64,000 nucleotides of DNA from an uncultured Collinsella sp. (GCA_900540945.1 UQHQ01000001.1:1-64000), one strand, 5' to 3'; shown: positions 28,401 to 37,233, counted from the first letter of the stretch. Program-made: numbers and translations. Notes: generated by a model not told the origin, from the letters alone.

Positions 28401-28916
28401 GATATCGTCAAGGCCAAGGCAGAGCTTGCCAACGATGAGGCACTCAAGGCCGATCTTGAGGCTGTCGACCACAAGGCATCCCTTGCCGCGGGCACGACGG
28501 GCAACGAGAAGCTGGTCAAGCTTAACGCTGCCTACGCTCGCTATAAGGCCGCCGTCGATGCCGCCGCTGGCCTCAAGACTGCTCTGAGCGATGCCGATGC
28601 CAAGCTGTCCGATGCCAACGACGCCTATGCCGCCGCACTGGCCGAGCTCGGAGATGCCAAGGATGCCCTGGCTGCCGCTCAGGCCGAGTACGACAAGTAT
28701 CATCCCAAGGCCGAGCCGCAGAGCAAGCCTCAGGCCAAGCCCCAGGTTACGCAGGCCGCCGCAAAGGCCCCCGTTGCCAAGAAACAGGCTGCGCCTGCCG
28801 CGCTCGCCCAGACTGGCGACAATTCCGCTCTTGCGGGCGAGGTGTTCGTCATCGGCGGTATCACCCTCGTGGCCGCTGGTGTGACGCTGGGCGATCGTCG
28901 TCGCAAGCACATGTAA
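25452..28916 (+). CDS. LAQTG-anchored coiled-coil surface protein with a central CAP domain
   Basis: A 1154-residue exported protein. Residues 1-50 form a long signal region (basic start, hydrophobic core, LAAIAAPS cleavage-like end). About 75-460 and 700-1090 are Ala/Lys/Asp/Gln-rich heptad coiled coils. Between them, about 520-670, is a CAP (SCP/PR1-like) domain: LRKANGQSALSVS, WGHSGCYWDNGENLAGG and YHECGHYLNII carry the paired His and Glu positions of that family. The end has LAQTGD (about 1118), a hydrophobic segment and RRRKHM: a sortase signal with Ala in place of the usual Pro. The CAP section uses more A/T than the coils. A role at the gut surface, as adhesin or spacer, is likely but unproven. 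Confidence 0.85.
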   Translation: MANYSPQHFEPRAKAVNVKGVANRAVATVLTAGLIAQPLMSPLAAIAAPSTDNGDSVQGGGSSVENTVAAGNQAVVKTAAQLAEESAKQLKDAQAAYDAAQKKADAAGQSQKQAQQQKDQASQAVTDNAAEQNEAEVAALQEKIDELKAAVEKTEQQQKKLGDLNDQLDQANKSVEDKTQALKDAKAKQDEAKKALDDAQAKLEAMGMDEYEAAKKAVEDAQAKLDDANKAVATAQANLDQAKAAEASAQQEKKDTEAALTTAQAKKQETAAALAAATTARDNAQQKFNQAQAALDAAVSGTGVDLSALEAAKIAAAGELKTAQAELNAATDADATAQANLQAAQNTATAAQEKANAANAAVASAQSAYDAANKEYKDAASKRDAAKTAYEQAQQTEADKKAEYDRLVEIRQQKHNEFNQARAEVTDAKNAYDAATAEVEKLNQQIADLKSNMTVDQNVISQGMFGFMNYIIGGSQFTATQKKNAQEAVSMLTGAADKAEWYDQYVDHDMSRDTNPLSLEQMRNALTYLDTQNNLRKANGQSALSVSLRMTAAAALNVSYSSNIWGHSGCYWDNGENLAGGGGAYTGGETEDTLGWPYTGLYTQEKEAFDKYVEKNSDLGNHRYDSYYIYQHYSSIYHECGHYLNIIDAGTKAIGIATGSGKNTDSEVTIFDYSSFDSEADFTVSEFKKLLNDYIDSAYNAGGTQEQKEQLKQLQNKLAEAQKNFGTAGTAYSNALDKQESARDAYTAADTNANTAKGEYEKAKSGTAAAKTAYDAAKDALGGIDIESLKQNLDAAKSKAATAQAALDKANATLADSKTKAADAAAHKAKARSARDAAKAKSEQANEAYGNATASVKDLAAKRDAAQADLANKQGSLGDAKKADDAAQTGVDKAQAADVQAATALSDAKQAVAAKAQAVSDAQAKAKAAEGELATANKAFERFAGAQKAVDDAKAAYDAAVAGVADAQKQLEAANEAVVDANLDIVKAKAELANDEALKADLEAVDHKASLAAGTTGNEKLVKLNAAYARYKAAVDAAAGLKTALSDADAKLSDANDAYAAALAELGDAKDALAAAQAEYDKYHPKAEPQSKPQAKPQVTQAAAKAPVAKKQAAPAALAQTGDNSALAGEVFVIGGITLVAAGVTLGDRRRKHM

Positions 28917-28985
28917 TGATCCGGGCGTAGATTCTGCAACGAACTTCGCTTCATAGCAGGAACGCTTCGATAGCTTAACCGATAA

Positions 28986-29023
28986 GGCCGGCGCGCTGTT
29001 AAACGCAGCGCGCTGGCCTTTCT
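28986..29023 (+). terminator. terminator of the surface protein gene
   Basis: GGCCGGCGCGCTG (28986-28998) pairs with CAGCGCGCTGGCC (29006-29018), one mismatch, followed by TTTCTTT. Confidence 0.85.
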
Positions 29024-29035
29024 TTGCGTTGGTAT

Positions 29036-29075
29036 CAAAAAGCCCGGTCGGTAGCCGCGAAAGCTACCGACCGGG
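29036..29075 (-). terminator. terminator of the OPT transporter gene
   Basis: On the minus strand GCCCGGTCGGTAGC pairs with GCTACCGACCGGGC around a 7-base loop (29042-29075) and is followed by TTTTT (29036-29041 region). Confidence 0.85.
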
Positions 29076-29117
29076 CAAATCGTAGGCAATATGGTTGCTG
29101 TCGAGCAGCTGCTCAGC

Positions 29118-30821
29118 TTAGCCCAGCAGGCTCAGACCCACGGAGACAAACGCCAGGATAACGCCGACGATGGACTCGCCGCCGAGCAGGCCGCTGGCAA
29201 CGACCAGGCCCTGTTCCTGGAAGGCGGCGTCCTTGGCAGCCCTATCCTCGTCAGAAAGACCAGCGGTGGCGTCGCGGTGGGCGGACCACTTGTCGTAGGC
29301 GAGCTTAACGCAGGAGCCCAGGAAAGCCGTGAGCGACATATAGAACGGCAGGTACACGCCCAGGCCGATCATCATGGCCGGAATGCCGAGCCAGTACATG
29401 ACGATGCCGGCGATAAAGCCGCCTGCGAACCACGGCACGCTCGGGATGCCCGAGACCATGGTGGCGACGACGCTTGCCTGCGCGGCCACAAAGCTCTTGT
29501 CGGGGCCGAAGGCGTCCGGACCATAGGCGGTGACGAGCGCGACCATGACGGCGGCAGCGACCAGGGCGCCCACGATGCCGCCAATGGCCTGGCCGACCCA
29601 CTGTGCGCGCGGGTTGGTGCCCAGTACGGCTCCGGCCTTAAAGTCGTTCATGACGTCGCCCGCAAGGCCGCACGCCACGGCCACGATGCCGGCGATAAAG
29701 AACAGCTTGACCTGCGCGAGCTGCGCGAAGGCTGCCACGATGAGCATGACGATGAGGCCAAAGATCTCCATGGGGTCGATACCCGTCTGGCCGCAGCTCT
29801 GTGCGCTCATGATGGTGGTGACAAAGGTGAATAGCGTGACGATGACGGCCGGGACGGGACCAAGGTCGAGCGCGATGGCAACGATCACGGCGATGGCTGC
29901 GGTGCCCAGGCCGATGATGCCGGCGTCGAGCTTAAGGGAGCCCGAGATGAGCGACTGCTCGTCGGTGTCGGTGGAGCTGTCGGCGGCGAGGCCACGGACG
30001 ATGCCGGCGACCTGCGGCAGGATGTCCTTAAGGACGACGGCGACGCCAAAGCCCATCATAAGACCCATACCGAGGGACTTGACGATACCCTGCGCGGTCA
30101 CAATATCGAACAGGCCGGCAGCGGTGCCGCCAACGATGATGCCAAAGTTGCCCAGCAGCGCGCCGGCAAACCAGAAGGCGACGGGGGCAAAGCCCACCAA
30201 AAAGCCGATGGACAGCAGCATGGGCGAGTTGTAGATGGCAAAGGTCACGCCGGGGATGTTGAGCGTGCACAGCATGCTGGGCACCACGCCCAGGGCGTCG
30301 CGCAGCACGCTGTAGATGCCTGCGATGGCCATGGAGCCAAAGAGCTGCTTACCGGTCTTGCCGCCAGCCTCGGTCGCGCGCAGGGTCTGGGCTGCGGCGT
30401 TACCGGTGGGGAACTCGAGTGCGGCGTCCACGATAAAGTGGCGATGGATGAGTGCCGTTGCGAACAGGCCCAGGATGGTGCCGGCGAGTGCCACGATAAA
30501 CATGTCGAGCCAGCTGATCTGGTCGGCATAGCCCAGCATCCAGGCGCCCGGGATGGTAAACGCCAGACCGCCGGCGACCATGGCGCCCGCGGACATGATG
30601 GTGTGGGTGACGTTGGCCTCGTTGAGACTGGCGTTGCCCATGAGCTTCAGGAAGAACAGCGAAATGACGGCAGCGAAAATGATCGGCCAGGGGAGGGCGC
30701 CCATCTTGAGGGCGGTATAGGCCGAGCTTGCCGTGATGATCACGCAGCCAAGGACGCCGATGACGACGCCGCGCAGCGTAAGTTGCCCGCGCATCGAGGC
30801 GCGGTTCGAGGGATTGCTCAT
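29118..30821 (-). CDS. OPT-family oligopeptide transporter
   Basis: A 567-residue polytopic membrane protein with about 14 hydrophobic segments. The opening (LTLRGVVIGVLGCVIITASS, then YTALKMGALPWPIIFAAVIS) and NASLNEANVTHTIMSAGAM are typical of the bacterial OPT (TIGR00733-like) group, which imports oligopeptides with protons or, in some members, metal chelates. It is shorter than most bacterial OPT proteins but has no visible break. It stands alone, with its own terminator, and is divergent from coaX. The substrate cannot be inferred. Confidence 0.85.
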   Translation of the reverse strand: MSNPSNRASMRGQLTLRGVVIGVLGCVIITASSAYTALKMGALPWPIIFAAVISLFFLKLMGNASLNEANVTHTIMSAGAMVAGGLAFTIPGAWMLGYADQISWLDMFIVALAGTILGLFATALIHRHFIVDAALEFPTGNAAAQTLRATEAGGKTGKQLFGSMAIAGIYSVLRDALGVVPSMLCTLNIPGVTFAIYNSPMLLSIGFLVGFAPVAFWFAGALLGNFGIIVGGTAAGLFDIVTAQGIVKSLGMGLMMGFGVAVVLKDILPQVAGIVRGLAADSSTDTDEQSLISGSLKLDAGIIGLGTAAIAVIVAIALDLGPVPAVIVTLFTFVTTIMSAQSCGQTGIDPMEIFGLIVMLIVAAFAQLAQVKLFFIAGIVAVACGLAGDVMNDFKAGAVLGTNPRAQWVGQAIGGIVGALVAAAVMVALVTAYGPDAFGPDKSFVAAQASVVATMVSGIPSVPWFAGGFIAGIVMYWLGIPAMMIGLGVYLPFYMSLTAFLGSCVKLAYDKWSAHRDATAGLSDEDRAAKDAAFQEQGLVVASGLLGGESIVGVILAFVSVGLSLLG

Positions 30822-31013
30822 ATAGAACTCCTTTGCGTATATCCGCTTCCCCCGGGAGCGCCGCTACGGATACGGCGCGGGAAGTCGGGTTACCAAGGGC
30901 CGCCGCGTGAGCTCGCAAACGACCGCGCACCAGTATAGCCGCAAGCTAGTCATTTTGGGATGACTGGTTTAGGTAGGCGATATACTGCTGGACAGACGAA
31001 AGGAGCGCCGACG

Positions 31014-31865
31014 ATGCTTAATGGGTGCGCGTATATATTGACGGTCGACGTGGGCAACACGTTCATTCGCTTTGGCCTGTTTGCCGAGGATTCGGCCGCG
31101 GCGCAGGAGCGCCCGCTCGCGACGTGCGAGATCACGACGCCGGCCCGTATTACTGCCGACGAAGCGCGCATGCGACTTGCGCAGGTCATGGGCGCGCTTG
31201 CCGCCGATGCGGGTGTGCCCGGGGTGCTCGTGCCCGCCGCGGCCGTGCTGAGCTGTGTGGTCCCGGCGCTTGAGCGCCCGTGGAAGGCAGCGCTTTCCCG
31301 CACTTGCACGGGGCGCGTGCTCACCGTGGGGCCGGGTCTCAAGACCGGCATGCCCGTGCACTACGACGATCCAGCAGAGATCGGTCCCGACCGCATCGCC
31401 GACGCCGTGGCGGCCCGTGCCGTCTACGGCTCTCCGTGCATCGTGATTGACCTGGGCACTACGACCAATATCGAGGTCATCGATGCGCACGGAACCTTTG
31501 TCGGCGGCGTCATCGCGCCGGGCTTGGCACTTGGCGCCCGCTCGCTTTCGGCCGCTGCGGCGCGTCTGCCGCAGGTCGAGCCCTCGGCACCCACGCATGT
31601 GATCGGTCGCAACACGCGCGAGGCTATGCGCTCGGGCGTGGTCTTGGGCGAGGTGGCCCGTATCGACGGCATGCTCGACATGGTGCTTGCCGAAATGCGC
31701 GCGACCAAGGCGGCGGGCGAGGGCAGCGTGCCCATCGTCATCACCGGCGACGATGCCGAGGCGCTCGCGGCGTTGGTCGGCCACAGCCTGACGGTAGACG
31801 ACGCACTGACGCTGCGGGGTCTCGCCGAGCTGTACCGCATCAACCAAAAGCCCCGCCGCGCGTAG
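31014..31865 (+). CDS. coaX: type III pantothenate kinase
   Basis: A 283-residue cytoplasmic kinase that phosphorylates pantothenate in the first step of coenzyme A synthesis. ASKHA-fold motifs are present: LTVDVGNTFIRFG (phosphate 1), GPDRIADAVAA (pantothenate site), VIDLGTTTNIEVID (phosphate 2, slightly changed from the usual DFGTATT) and GTFVGGVIAPGL. Type III enzymes are insensitive to CoA feedback. AAAGGAG precedes the ATG at 31014; the ORF upstream from 30960 is unlikely coding. The next gene, dCMP deaminase, follows after 82 bases. Confidence 0.9.
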   Translation: MLNGCAYILTVDVGNTFIRFGLFAEDSAAAQERPLATCEITTPARITADEARMRLAQVMGALAADAGVPGVLVPAAAVLSCVVPALERPWKAALSRTCTGRVLTVGPGLKTGMPVHYDDPAEIGPDRIADAVAARAVYGSPCIVIDLGTTTNIEVIDAHGTFVGGVIAPGLALGARSLSAAAARLPQVEPSAPTHVIGRNTREAMRSGVVLGEVARIDGMLDMVLAEMRATKAAGEGSVPIVITGDDAEALAALVGHSLTVDDALTLRGLAELYRINQKPRRA

Positions 31866-31947
31866 GGCGAGGGGCTGGCGGGATAAGCGCCCCTACCTTT
31901 CACCTGCTACAATGGGTCAAACTATTGCGATTACGGAGGTGTCTGCC

Positions 31948-32472
31948 ATGTCGGACGATCTTCATCAAACCACGTCGGGCAAGCGCCGCGACGTTATTAG
32001 CTGGGACGAGTTCTTTATGAGCGTGGCCATCGCCGCACAGCGCCGCAGCAAGGATCCCAACACGCAGGTGGGCGCGTGCATCGCCAGCACCAACCACCGC
32101 ATCCTTTCGGTGGGCTACAACGGTACGCCCTCGGCACTCAACGACGACTTTTTCCCGTGGGGCACGAGCGATGACCCTCTGCAGGACAAGCACAACTACG
32201 TGGTCCATGCCGAGGCCAACGCCGTGCTCAACTACCGCGGCTCGCTCAAAGACCTTGAGGGTTCCACGGTCTACGTCACGCTGTTCCCGTGCCACGACTG
32301 CGCCAAGATTTTGGCGCAGGTGGGCGTGGGCGAGGTTGTCTACCTAGACAACAAGTACGCCGACACCGACGACGGCCGCATCAGTCGCCGCATTCTCGAC
32401 TCCTGCGGCATCAGCTACCGCCAGGTCATCGTCGATGTCCACATTGGCACCGGGGAACAAACTCAGCAGTAG
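31948..32472 (+). CDS. dCMP deaminase
   Basis: A 174-residue zinc deaminase of the cytidine/deoxycytidylate family. The zinc site is HAEANAVL (His and catalytic Glu) with PCHDCAKIL (two Cys). The extended N-terminal part with VGACIASTNHRILSVGYNG is characteristic of dCMP deaminase (ComEB-like). It makes dUMP for thymidylate synthesis. CGGAGGTG lies just before the ATG at 31948; an ATG at 31912 overlaps a TACAAT box and is not a start. Confidence 0.88.
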   Translation: MSDDLHQTTSGKRRDVISWDEFFMSVAIAAQRRSKDPNTQVGACIASTNHRILSVGYNGTPSALNDDFFPWGTSDDPLQDKHNYVVHAEANAVLNYRGSLKDLEGSTVYVTLFPCHDCAKILAQVGVGEVVYLDNKYADTDDGRISRRILDSCGISYRQVIVDVHIGTGEQTQQ

Positions 32473-32608
32473 CGGCAGCGTGCGCTAGCGCCGGGCGTCG
32501 GCAAAAGCAGCCAAAAAGCCCGTCCCAAATTGACTGCTCGTGAAAGTCGTGTCCGCGCGCATGGACGGCTCGTGAGCGGGTACACGGCTGTAGTAACATA
32601 GCTCTGTC

Positions 32609-32624
32609 CGCGGGCGTGCCCGCG
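32609..32624. repeat. hairpin upstream of the NifU-like gene
   Basis: CGCGGGC and GCCCGCG, a perfect 7-bp stem with a 2-base loop, 22 bases before the GTG start. It may be a small leader structure; there is no T-run. Confidence 0.4.
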
Positions 32625-32646
32625 TTATTGTGAGAAAGGAGCCCCT

Positions 32647-32925
32647 GTGGCTGTTAACGAAGAGCTGCTTAAGAAGGTTCTTGAGGAGATCCGCCCCAAC
32701 CTGCAGGCTGACGGCGGCGATATGGAGTATGTGGGTGTCGACGACGAGGGCGTCGTCAAGCTGGAACTGCAGGGCGCCTGCGCCGGCTGCCCCATGAGCT
32801 CGCTGACCCTGTCTATGGGCATTGAGCGCATCCTCAAGGAGCATGTGCCCGGCGTTACGCGTGTCGAGCAGGTCAACGCCTCCGGCGAGGCCGAGGATCT
32901 GTACGACGAGTATGCGCCGTTCTAA
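32647..32925 (+). CDS. NifU C-terminal-domain iron-sulfur scaffold protein
   Basis: A 92-residue protein beginning at GTG with AAAGGAG upstream. It has the NifU C-domain pattern: LRPxLxxDGGD-like opening (IRPNLQADGGDMEYV), then LQGACAGCPMSSLTL with the CxxC cluster ligands. Such proteins (Nfu type) carry and deliver [4Fe-4S] clusters to targets. It stands alone ahead of lgt; no suf or isc genes are near. Confidence 0.9.
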   Translation: MAVNEELLKKVLEEIRPNLQADGGDMEYVGVDDEGVVKLELQGACAGCPMSSLTLSMGIERILKEHVPGVTRVEQVNASGEAEDLYDEYAPF

Positions 32926-33034
32926 GATGCGAAAGCTGCGGGCGATGTGCTCCGCATAGACGTCACGCCCAAATGTGCGGCTGCGAGCGAAAGGCCCGCG
33001 GCCGCATTTGTATGTAGGGAGCAGGGGGACCGAT

Positions 33035-33856
33035 ATGCTCAACGACCTCTACCATATGCTTGATCCCGTCGCCATTTCGGCGGGGCCCATCACCATCTAC
33101 TGGTACGGCTTGGCCTACGTGGTCGGAGCTCTGCTCACGGCGGTCGTCATGTACCGCACACAGCGCCGTTGGGGTTTCGACATTACGGCCGACGACCTGA
33201 CGAGTGTCGTGGTCGGTGTGGTCTTTGGCCTCATCATCGGCGCCCGCCTGTTCTACGTCATCTTTTACGGTGATGGCTACTACTGGGCGCATCCGCTCGA
33301 GATCTTCGCCACCAACGAAGGCGGCATGAGTTTCCACGGCGGCCTGGTGGGCGGCATCATCGGTGGCGTGCTCGTGTGCCGTATGTACAAGCTCGATGCC
33401 TGGACTTTGGCAGACCTTGCGGTCATCGGTGCTCCGCTGGCCCTGTGCCTGGGGCGCTGCGCCAACTTTGTCAACGGAGAGCTGTGGGGCAAGCCGACCG
33501 ATTTGCCCTGGGGCGTGATCTTTGGCGGTACCGCGGGCGATATGCCGCGCCATCCCTCCCAGCTCTACGAGGCATTCCTAGAGGGCATCGTGCTCTTCTG
33601 CATTCTGCAGGTGCTCAGCCGCAAAAAACCGCTGCTGCCCCAGGGCACGTTTATGGGCGTGTTTGTGATGGGTTACGGCATCGTCCGCTTCCTCATTGAG
33701 TTTGTGCGCGTGCCCGATGCCCAGCTGGGCTATCTGCTGGGCGGCGTCATCACCATGGGTCAGCTGTTGAGTTTGCCACTCGTGATTGCGGGCCTGGCGC
33801 TCGTCATCTTTGCCCTCCGCCGCAACCGTCCCCAGCGCGTCTACCTCGACGCCTAG
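33035..33856 (+). CDS. lgt: prolipoprotein diacylglyceryl transferase
   Basis: A 273-residue membrane enzyme with seven hydrophobic segments. It moves diacylglyceryl from phosphatidylglycerol to the lipobox cysteine of prolipoproteins. Family features: SFHGGLVGGIIGG (conserved His), GRCANFVNGELWGKPTD (the Lgt signature) and RHPSQLYEAFLEG. The ATG at 33035 follows AGGGGGAC. The protein is of normal length and ends 10 bases before a short inverted repeat. Confidence 0.92.
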   Translation: MLNDLYHMLDPVAISAGPITIYWYGLAYVVGALLTAVVMYRTQRRWGFDITADDLTSVVVGVVFGLIIGARLFYVIFYGDGYYWAHPLEIFATNEGGMSFHGGLVGGIIGGVLVCRMYKLDAWTLADLAVIGAPLALCLGRCANFVNGELWGKPTDLPWGVIFGGTAGDMPRHPSQLYEAFLEGIVLFCILQVLSRKKPLLPQGTFMGVFVMGYGIVRFLIEFVRVPDAQLGYLLGGVITMGQLLSLPLVIAGLALVIFALRRNRPQRVYLDA

Positions 33857-33865
33857 CCGCCACAT

Positions 33866-33900
33866 ACCACCACAAGGGGGACAGGCACCTTTGTGGTGGT
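33866..33900. repeat. short inverted repeat (GGGACAG-core family)
   Basis: ACCACCACAA and TTGTGGTGGT form 10-bp perfect arms around GGGGGACAGGCACCT. It lies just after lgt. Confidence 0.75.
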
Positions 33901-33943
33901 TTTGCCGGGCAACGATGACAGAACCGTAACGTTTCCCCAGATA

Positions 33944-33982
33944 AAACCTGCTAAAATAAACCTGTCCCTTTTTGGCAGGTTT
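33944..33982. repeat. short inverted repeat (GGGACAG-core family), inverse copy of the 38827 element
   Basis: AAACCTGC and GCAGGTTT are the arm ends. Its reverse complement matches the repeat at 38827-38863 at nearly every base, including the AAAAAGGGACAGGTTTATTTT centre. It lies 44 bases after the previous repeat and just upstream of the next gene. Confidence 0.75.
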
Positions 33983-34002
33983 CTAGAAAGGCTATTCGGA
34001 CT

Positions 34003-36186
34003 GTGAAGGATTCCGACCTCTCCGCAACGGCTGCGCGCGACGCCGCCCGCATCGTTTGGTTTAAGCGCTATCCCGCCAAGCAGACGCTCGTCGCATTTTT
34101 GCTCGCCCTGCTGGCGACCACGGCGTTTTCCATCGATCCCGCCCCGGTGTCGAGCAACGCGGTCCTGGCGATCGACCCCAAGGCGACGGGCACGCTCTAC
34201 GTGTGCTACGAGGTGCTTCTCTCGTTTGCCGGCCATACCGACGCAGTGATGCTGCTCGCGCTTGCCTGCTTGCTCACGCTGCCGTTTCGCTATGTGTTCT
34301 TTGGCCGCGGTGACGCTTGGCGCCCGTCGGTCGTGCTGCCATCGCTGTTCTTTGCCGTTTGCATGGTGTTTGGCCGTAGTTACGACCTTACCGATTCGGC
34401 CGAGATTGTGCTGGGCGACAAAGCGCGCGTTATCTGTGCCTGGATTGGCGGCGCGGGTTGGATGCTCTTGGCGATTGTGGCCTTCTATCTGGCTTTTGAG
34501 TTTTTAGGTTGGTTGAGCTCCCGCCGCATTCCGTTTTCGGAGACCCACTTTGGTCGCGTGTGGCGTGTTGCCCACGCCGTGCTCTCGGTCCATCCCTTTG
34601 TCGGGCCGTTTCTTGTGCTCATGATTGTCTGGGCGCCCACGCTTATCGCCTCGCTGCCCGGCCTCTTTATGGGAGATACGGGCGCGCAGATCCGCCAATG
34701 GTTCAACTATCCCAACGGCACGAGCGACTACCTGCGCCTGCTTAACCCCAACGTGCTACTCAACGGCCATCATCCGGTGGTGCACACGGCCATCATCGGC
34801 TCGTGCGTGCAACTGGGGCTTTCGCTGTTCAATAGCGCCAATGCGGGCCTTGCCATCTACACTTGTGCTCAATTCGTCATCACCGCCGCCTGTATGGCCT
34901 ATTCCATCTCGTCGCTGCGCAAGCTAGGCGTGAGCCTGTCGGTCCGCGGCGTGATCTTGCTGTTCTTTGTGTTTATGCCCATGTTCTCCAACTACGCGGC
35001 CCTGCTGACCAAAGATGTGCTGTTTGCCGACGCGTTTTTGGTGCTGTTGGTGCAGACCGCGAAGCTTGTGGCATGCGGCCTGCCCCGTCGCGATGCCAAT
35101 GCCGAGCGTGCGGGCGAACAGAGGCCCGTGCTCTTTGCGCGCCATGACTGGCTGCTGCTCGCTCTGGGCGCCATGGGTTCCACGTTTCTGCGCAACGGCG
35201 GCCTGGTGTTTCCCCTGGCGGCATGCGTAATCGCGGCGGCGTTTTGCGCATGGGACGCGCACGTGGCTCGTCGTGCAGCCAAGCAGGCTGGTGCTGCGCC
35301 TTCGGGCACCACCCCGCGTTTCCGCTGGGTGGGAGTTCTTGCGGTGCTTGCACTCTGCCTTGCCTCTAATATGTACTTCACCAAGGTATTTATGCCGGCG
35401 CACGATATCACGCCGGGCTCCAAGCGCGAGATCCTCTCGATTCCGTTTCAGCAGACGGCGCGCTTCGTCCAAAAGCACGACGGCCTTAATTCTGGCGTTA
35501 ACCCCAAGGTCAAAGACGATGGCACGATTGAGGAAGCTCCCTGCGACGGCTTGGTGACCGACGAAGAGCGTGCTGTGATCGATCGCGTGCTTAAGTACGA
35601 GAACCTGGGCCGTCGCTACAACCCCGACAAGTCGGATGCCGTCAAAAACTGCTTCAATGAGTACGCCTCGCAGGAGGACATCAAGGCCTATTTTGAGGTG
35701 TGGGCCCAGATGTTCAAAAAGGACCCCGAGTGCTATATCTCGGCGCTCGTCAATAACTACTATGGGTACTTCTATCCGAGCGCTCGCGATGCGTGGGTCT
35801 ACAGCACGGCGCGCAGTGCCGAGATCATGGCGAAGCCCGATAACCTCAAGTACTTTGACTTCCATCCGGTCGATAGCAAAGCCGTGCGCTGGTGCGACCA
35901 CCTGATTAACCTGTACCGCGTGGCGGTGCAGCGCATTCCGTTTATCTCGCTCACCATGAGCTCGGCCACCTACGTGTGGATCATGATCGTCGTGATGGTC
36001 TACCTGTTGCGCCGCCATTCGTGGCGCGCGCTGGCCATCTGGATACCGCTGCTGGGTGTGCTCGCTGTGTGCCTGATTGGTCCATGTAACGGGTCGACCT
36101 ACATGCGCTACCTGTACCCGGTCATTGCATGCATGCCTTTCGCCATCGGCGCCACGATCACCCGCAGCGACCGCCTGTGGACCTAA
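34003..36186 (+). CDS. large polytopic membrane protein, DUF6020-like
   Basis: A 727-residue protein started at GTG, with about 12 hydrophobic segments and a soluble region at about 470-640. The stretch PGLFMGDTGAQIRQWFNYPN with LNGHHPVVHTAIIGSC resembles the acidic and His-containing loop of membrane glycosyltransferase-like (GT-C) proteins and of the DUF6020 family. Such proteins may use lipid-linked sugars for cell-surface polymers, which is inference. The ribosome site is weak (GAAAGG about 20 bases upstream), so the start is not certain. Confidence 0.65.
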   Translation: MKDSDLSATAARDAARIVWFKRYPAKQTLVAFLLALLATTAFSIDPAPVSSNAVLAIDPKATGTLYVCYEVLLSFAGHTDAVMLLALACLLTLPFRYVFFGRGDAWRPSVVLPSLFFAVCMVFGRSYDLTDSAEIVLGDKARVICAWIGGAGWMLLAIVAFYLAFEFLGWLSSRRIPFSETHFGRVWRVAHAVLSVHPFVGPFLVLMIVWAPTLIASLPGLFMGDTGAQIRQWFNYPNGTSDYLRLLNPNVLLNGHHPVVHTAIIGSCVQLGLSLFNSANAGLAIYTCAQFVITAACMAYSISSLRKLGVSLSVRGVILLFFVFMPMFSNYAALLTKDVLFADAFLVLLVQTAKLVACGLPRRDANAERAGEQRPVLFARHDWLLLALGAMGSTFLRNGGLVFPLAACVIAAAFCAWDAHVARRAAKQAGAAPSGTTPRFRWVGVLAVLALCLASNMYFTKVFMPAHDITPGSKREILSIPFQQTARFVQKHDGLNSGVNPKVKDDGTIEEAPCDGLVTDEERAVIDRVLKYENLGRRYNPDKSDAVKNCFNEYASQEDIKAYFEVWAQMFKKDPECYISALVNNYYGYFYPSARDAWVYSTARSAEIMAKPDNLKYFDFHPVDSKAVRWCDHLINLYRVAVQRIPFISLTMSSATYVWIMIVVMVYLLRRHSWRALAIWIPLLGVLAVCLIGPCNGSTYMRYLYPVIACMPFAIGATITRSDRLWT

Positions 36187-36357
36187 CCAAAGATTGGCGC
36201 ATTGGGGTCAGGTTGCTTTGTGCCAAGGGGCTGCATCATCACGACGCCTTCATTTTGGGGTTTATCTTGCAGGCCGGTAGGTATATCATAACGACGTTTG
36301 TTTATATTGCCCGAGCATTCGCGCTGGGCTTTAGGTCGAAACCGATAGGAGACACGT

Positions 36358-37164
36358 ATGTCCGGACACTCTAAGTGGGCCACAACCAAGCATCGTAAGG
36401 GCGCGCAGGACGCCAAGCGTTCCGCCCTCTTCTCCAAGCTCAGCCGCAACATCACCGTTGCTGCCCGTCTCGGCGGCGACCCGCTGCCCGAGAACAACGC
36501 CAGCCTCGCCGCTGCCGTTGCCAAGGCTAAGGCTCAGTCCATGCCTAAGGACAAGATCAAGTCTGCTATCGATAAGGCCTTTGGTTCGGGTGCCGACGCC
36601 GCCGTCTATGAGAACATCGTGTACGAGGGTTACGGTCCCGCCGGTGTCGCCGTCTACGTCGACTGCCTGACCGACAACCGCAACCGCACCGCTGCCGACG
36701 TCCGTTCCGCCTTCTCCCACGCTGGTGGCAACCTGGGCACCTCCGGTTCCGTCGCCTTCCAGTTTGAGCGCAAGGGCCAGATCGTCGTTGCCAAGGAGAT
36801 CCTGGACGAGAACGCCAAGAAGGAGACCATGATCGCCAACGGTGCTGCCGGTGACGAGGATGAGTTCATGATGGCGATCGCCGAGGCCGGTGGTGAGGAC
36901 TACGAGGACGCCGGCGAGGAGTGGATCGTCTGGACCGCTGCCAACGACGTCATGGCTGTCTCCAAGGCACTCGAGGAGCAGGGCGTCCAGGTCAAGGGCT
37001 CCGAGACCACCATGGTCCCGACCACTCCGACCGAGGTCTCCGGTGCCGACGCCAAGAAGGTTCAGCGCCTCATCGACCGTCTTGAGGAGCTCGACGACGT
37101 CCAGGACGTCTACAGCACCATGGACATGACCGACGAGGTCATCGCTGCCCTCGAGGAGGAGTAG
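36358..37164 (+). CDS. YebC/PmpR-family protein
   Basis: A 268-residue protein with the unmistakable N-terminal signature MSGHSKWATTKHRKGAQDAK and the later PAGVAVYVDCLTDNRNRTA segment. YebC proteins were named DNA-binding regulators; more recent work ties some members to relief of ribosome stalling at proline-rich stretches. TAGGAGAC precedes the ATG. It is about 20 residues longer than most members because of acidic insertions in the second half. It forms a single transcription unit with its own terminator. Confidence 0.92.
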   Translation: MSGHSKWATTKHRKGAQDAKRSALFSKLSRNITVAARLGGDPLPENNASLAAAVAKAKAQSMPKDKIKSAIDKAFGSGADAAVYENIVYEGYGPAGVAVYVDCLTDNRNRTAADVRSAFSHAGGNLGTSGSVAFQFERKGQIVVAKEILDENAKKETMIANGAAGDEDEFMMAIAEAGGEDYEDAGEEWIVWTAANDVMAVSKALEEQGVQVKGSETTMVPTTPTEVSGADAKKVQRLIDRLEELDDVQDVYSTMDMTDEVIAALEEE

Positions 37165-37233
37165 CGCCCGCACGGATTGAGCCGTGCATATCTGGGCATA
37201 ATGAAGCGAGCATGCAAGCCTCGTGGAATAGAT

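Noticed and set aside
25599..28910. Two long minus-strand open frames (458 and 592 residues) opposite the coiled-coil protein
   Set aside because: Leu/Gly/Val-rich low-complexity mirrors of Ala/Lys/Asp/Gln codons; no family features and no start signal.
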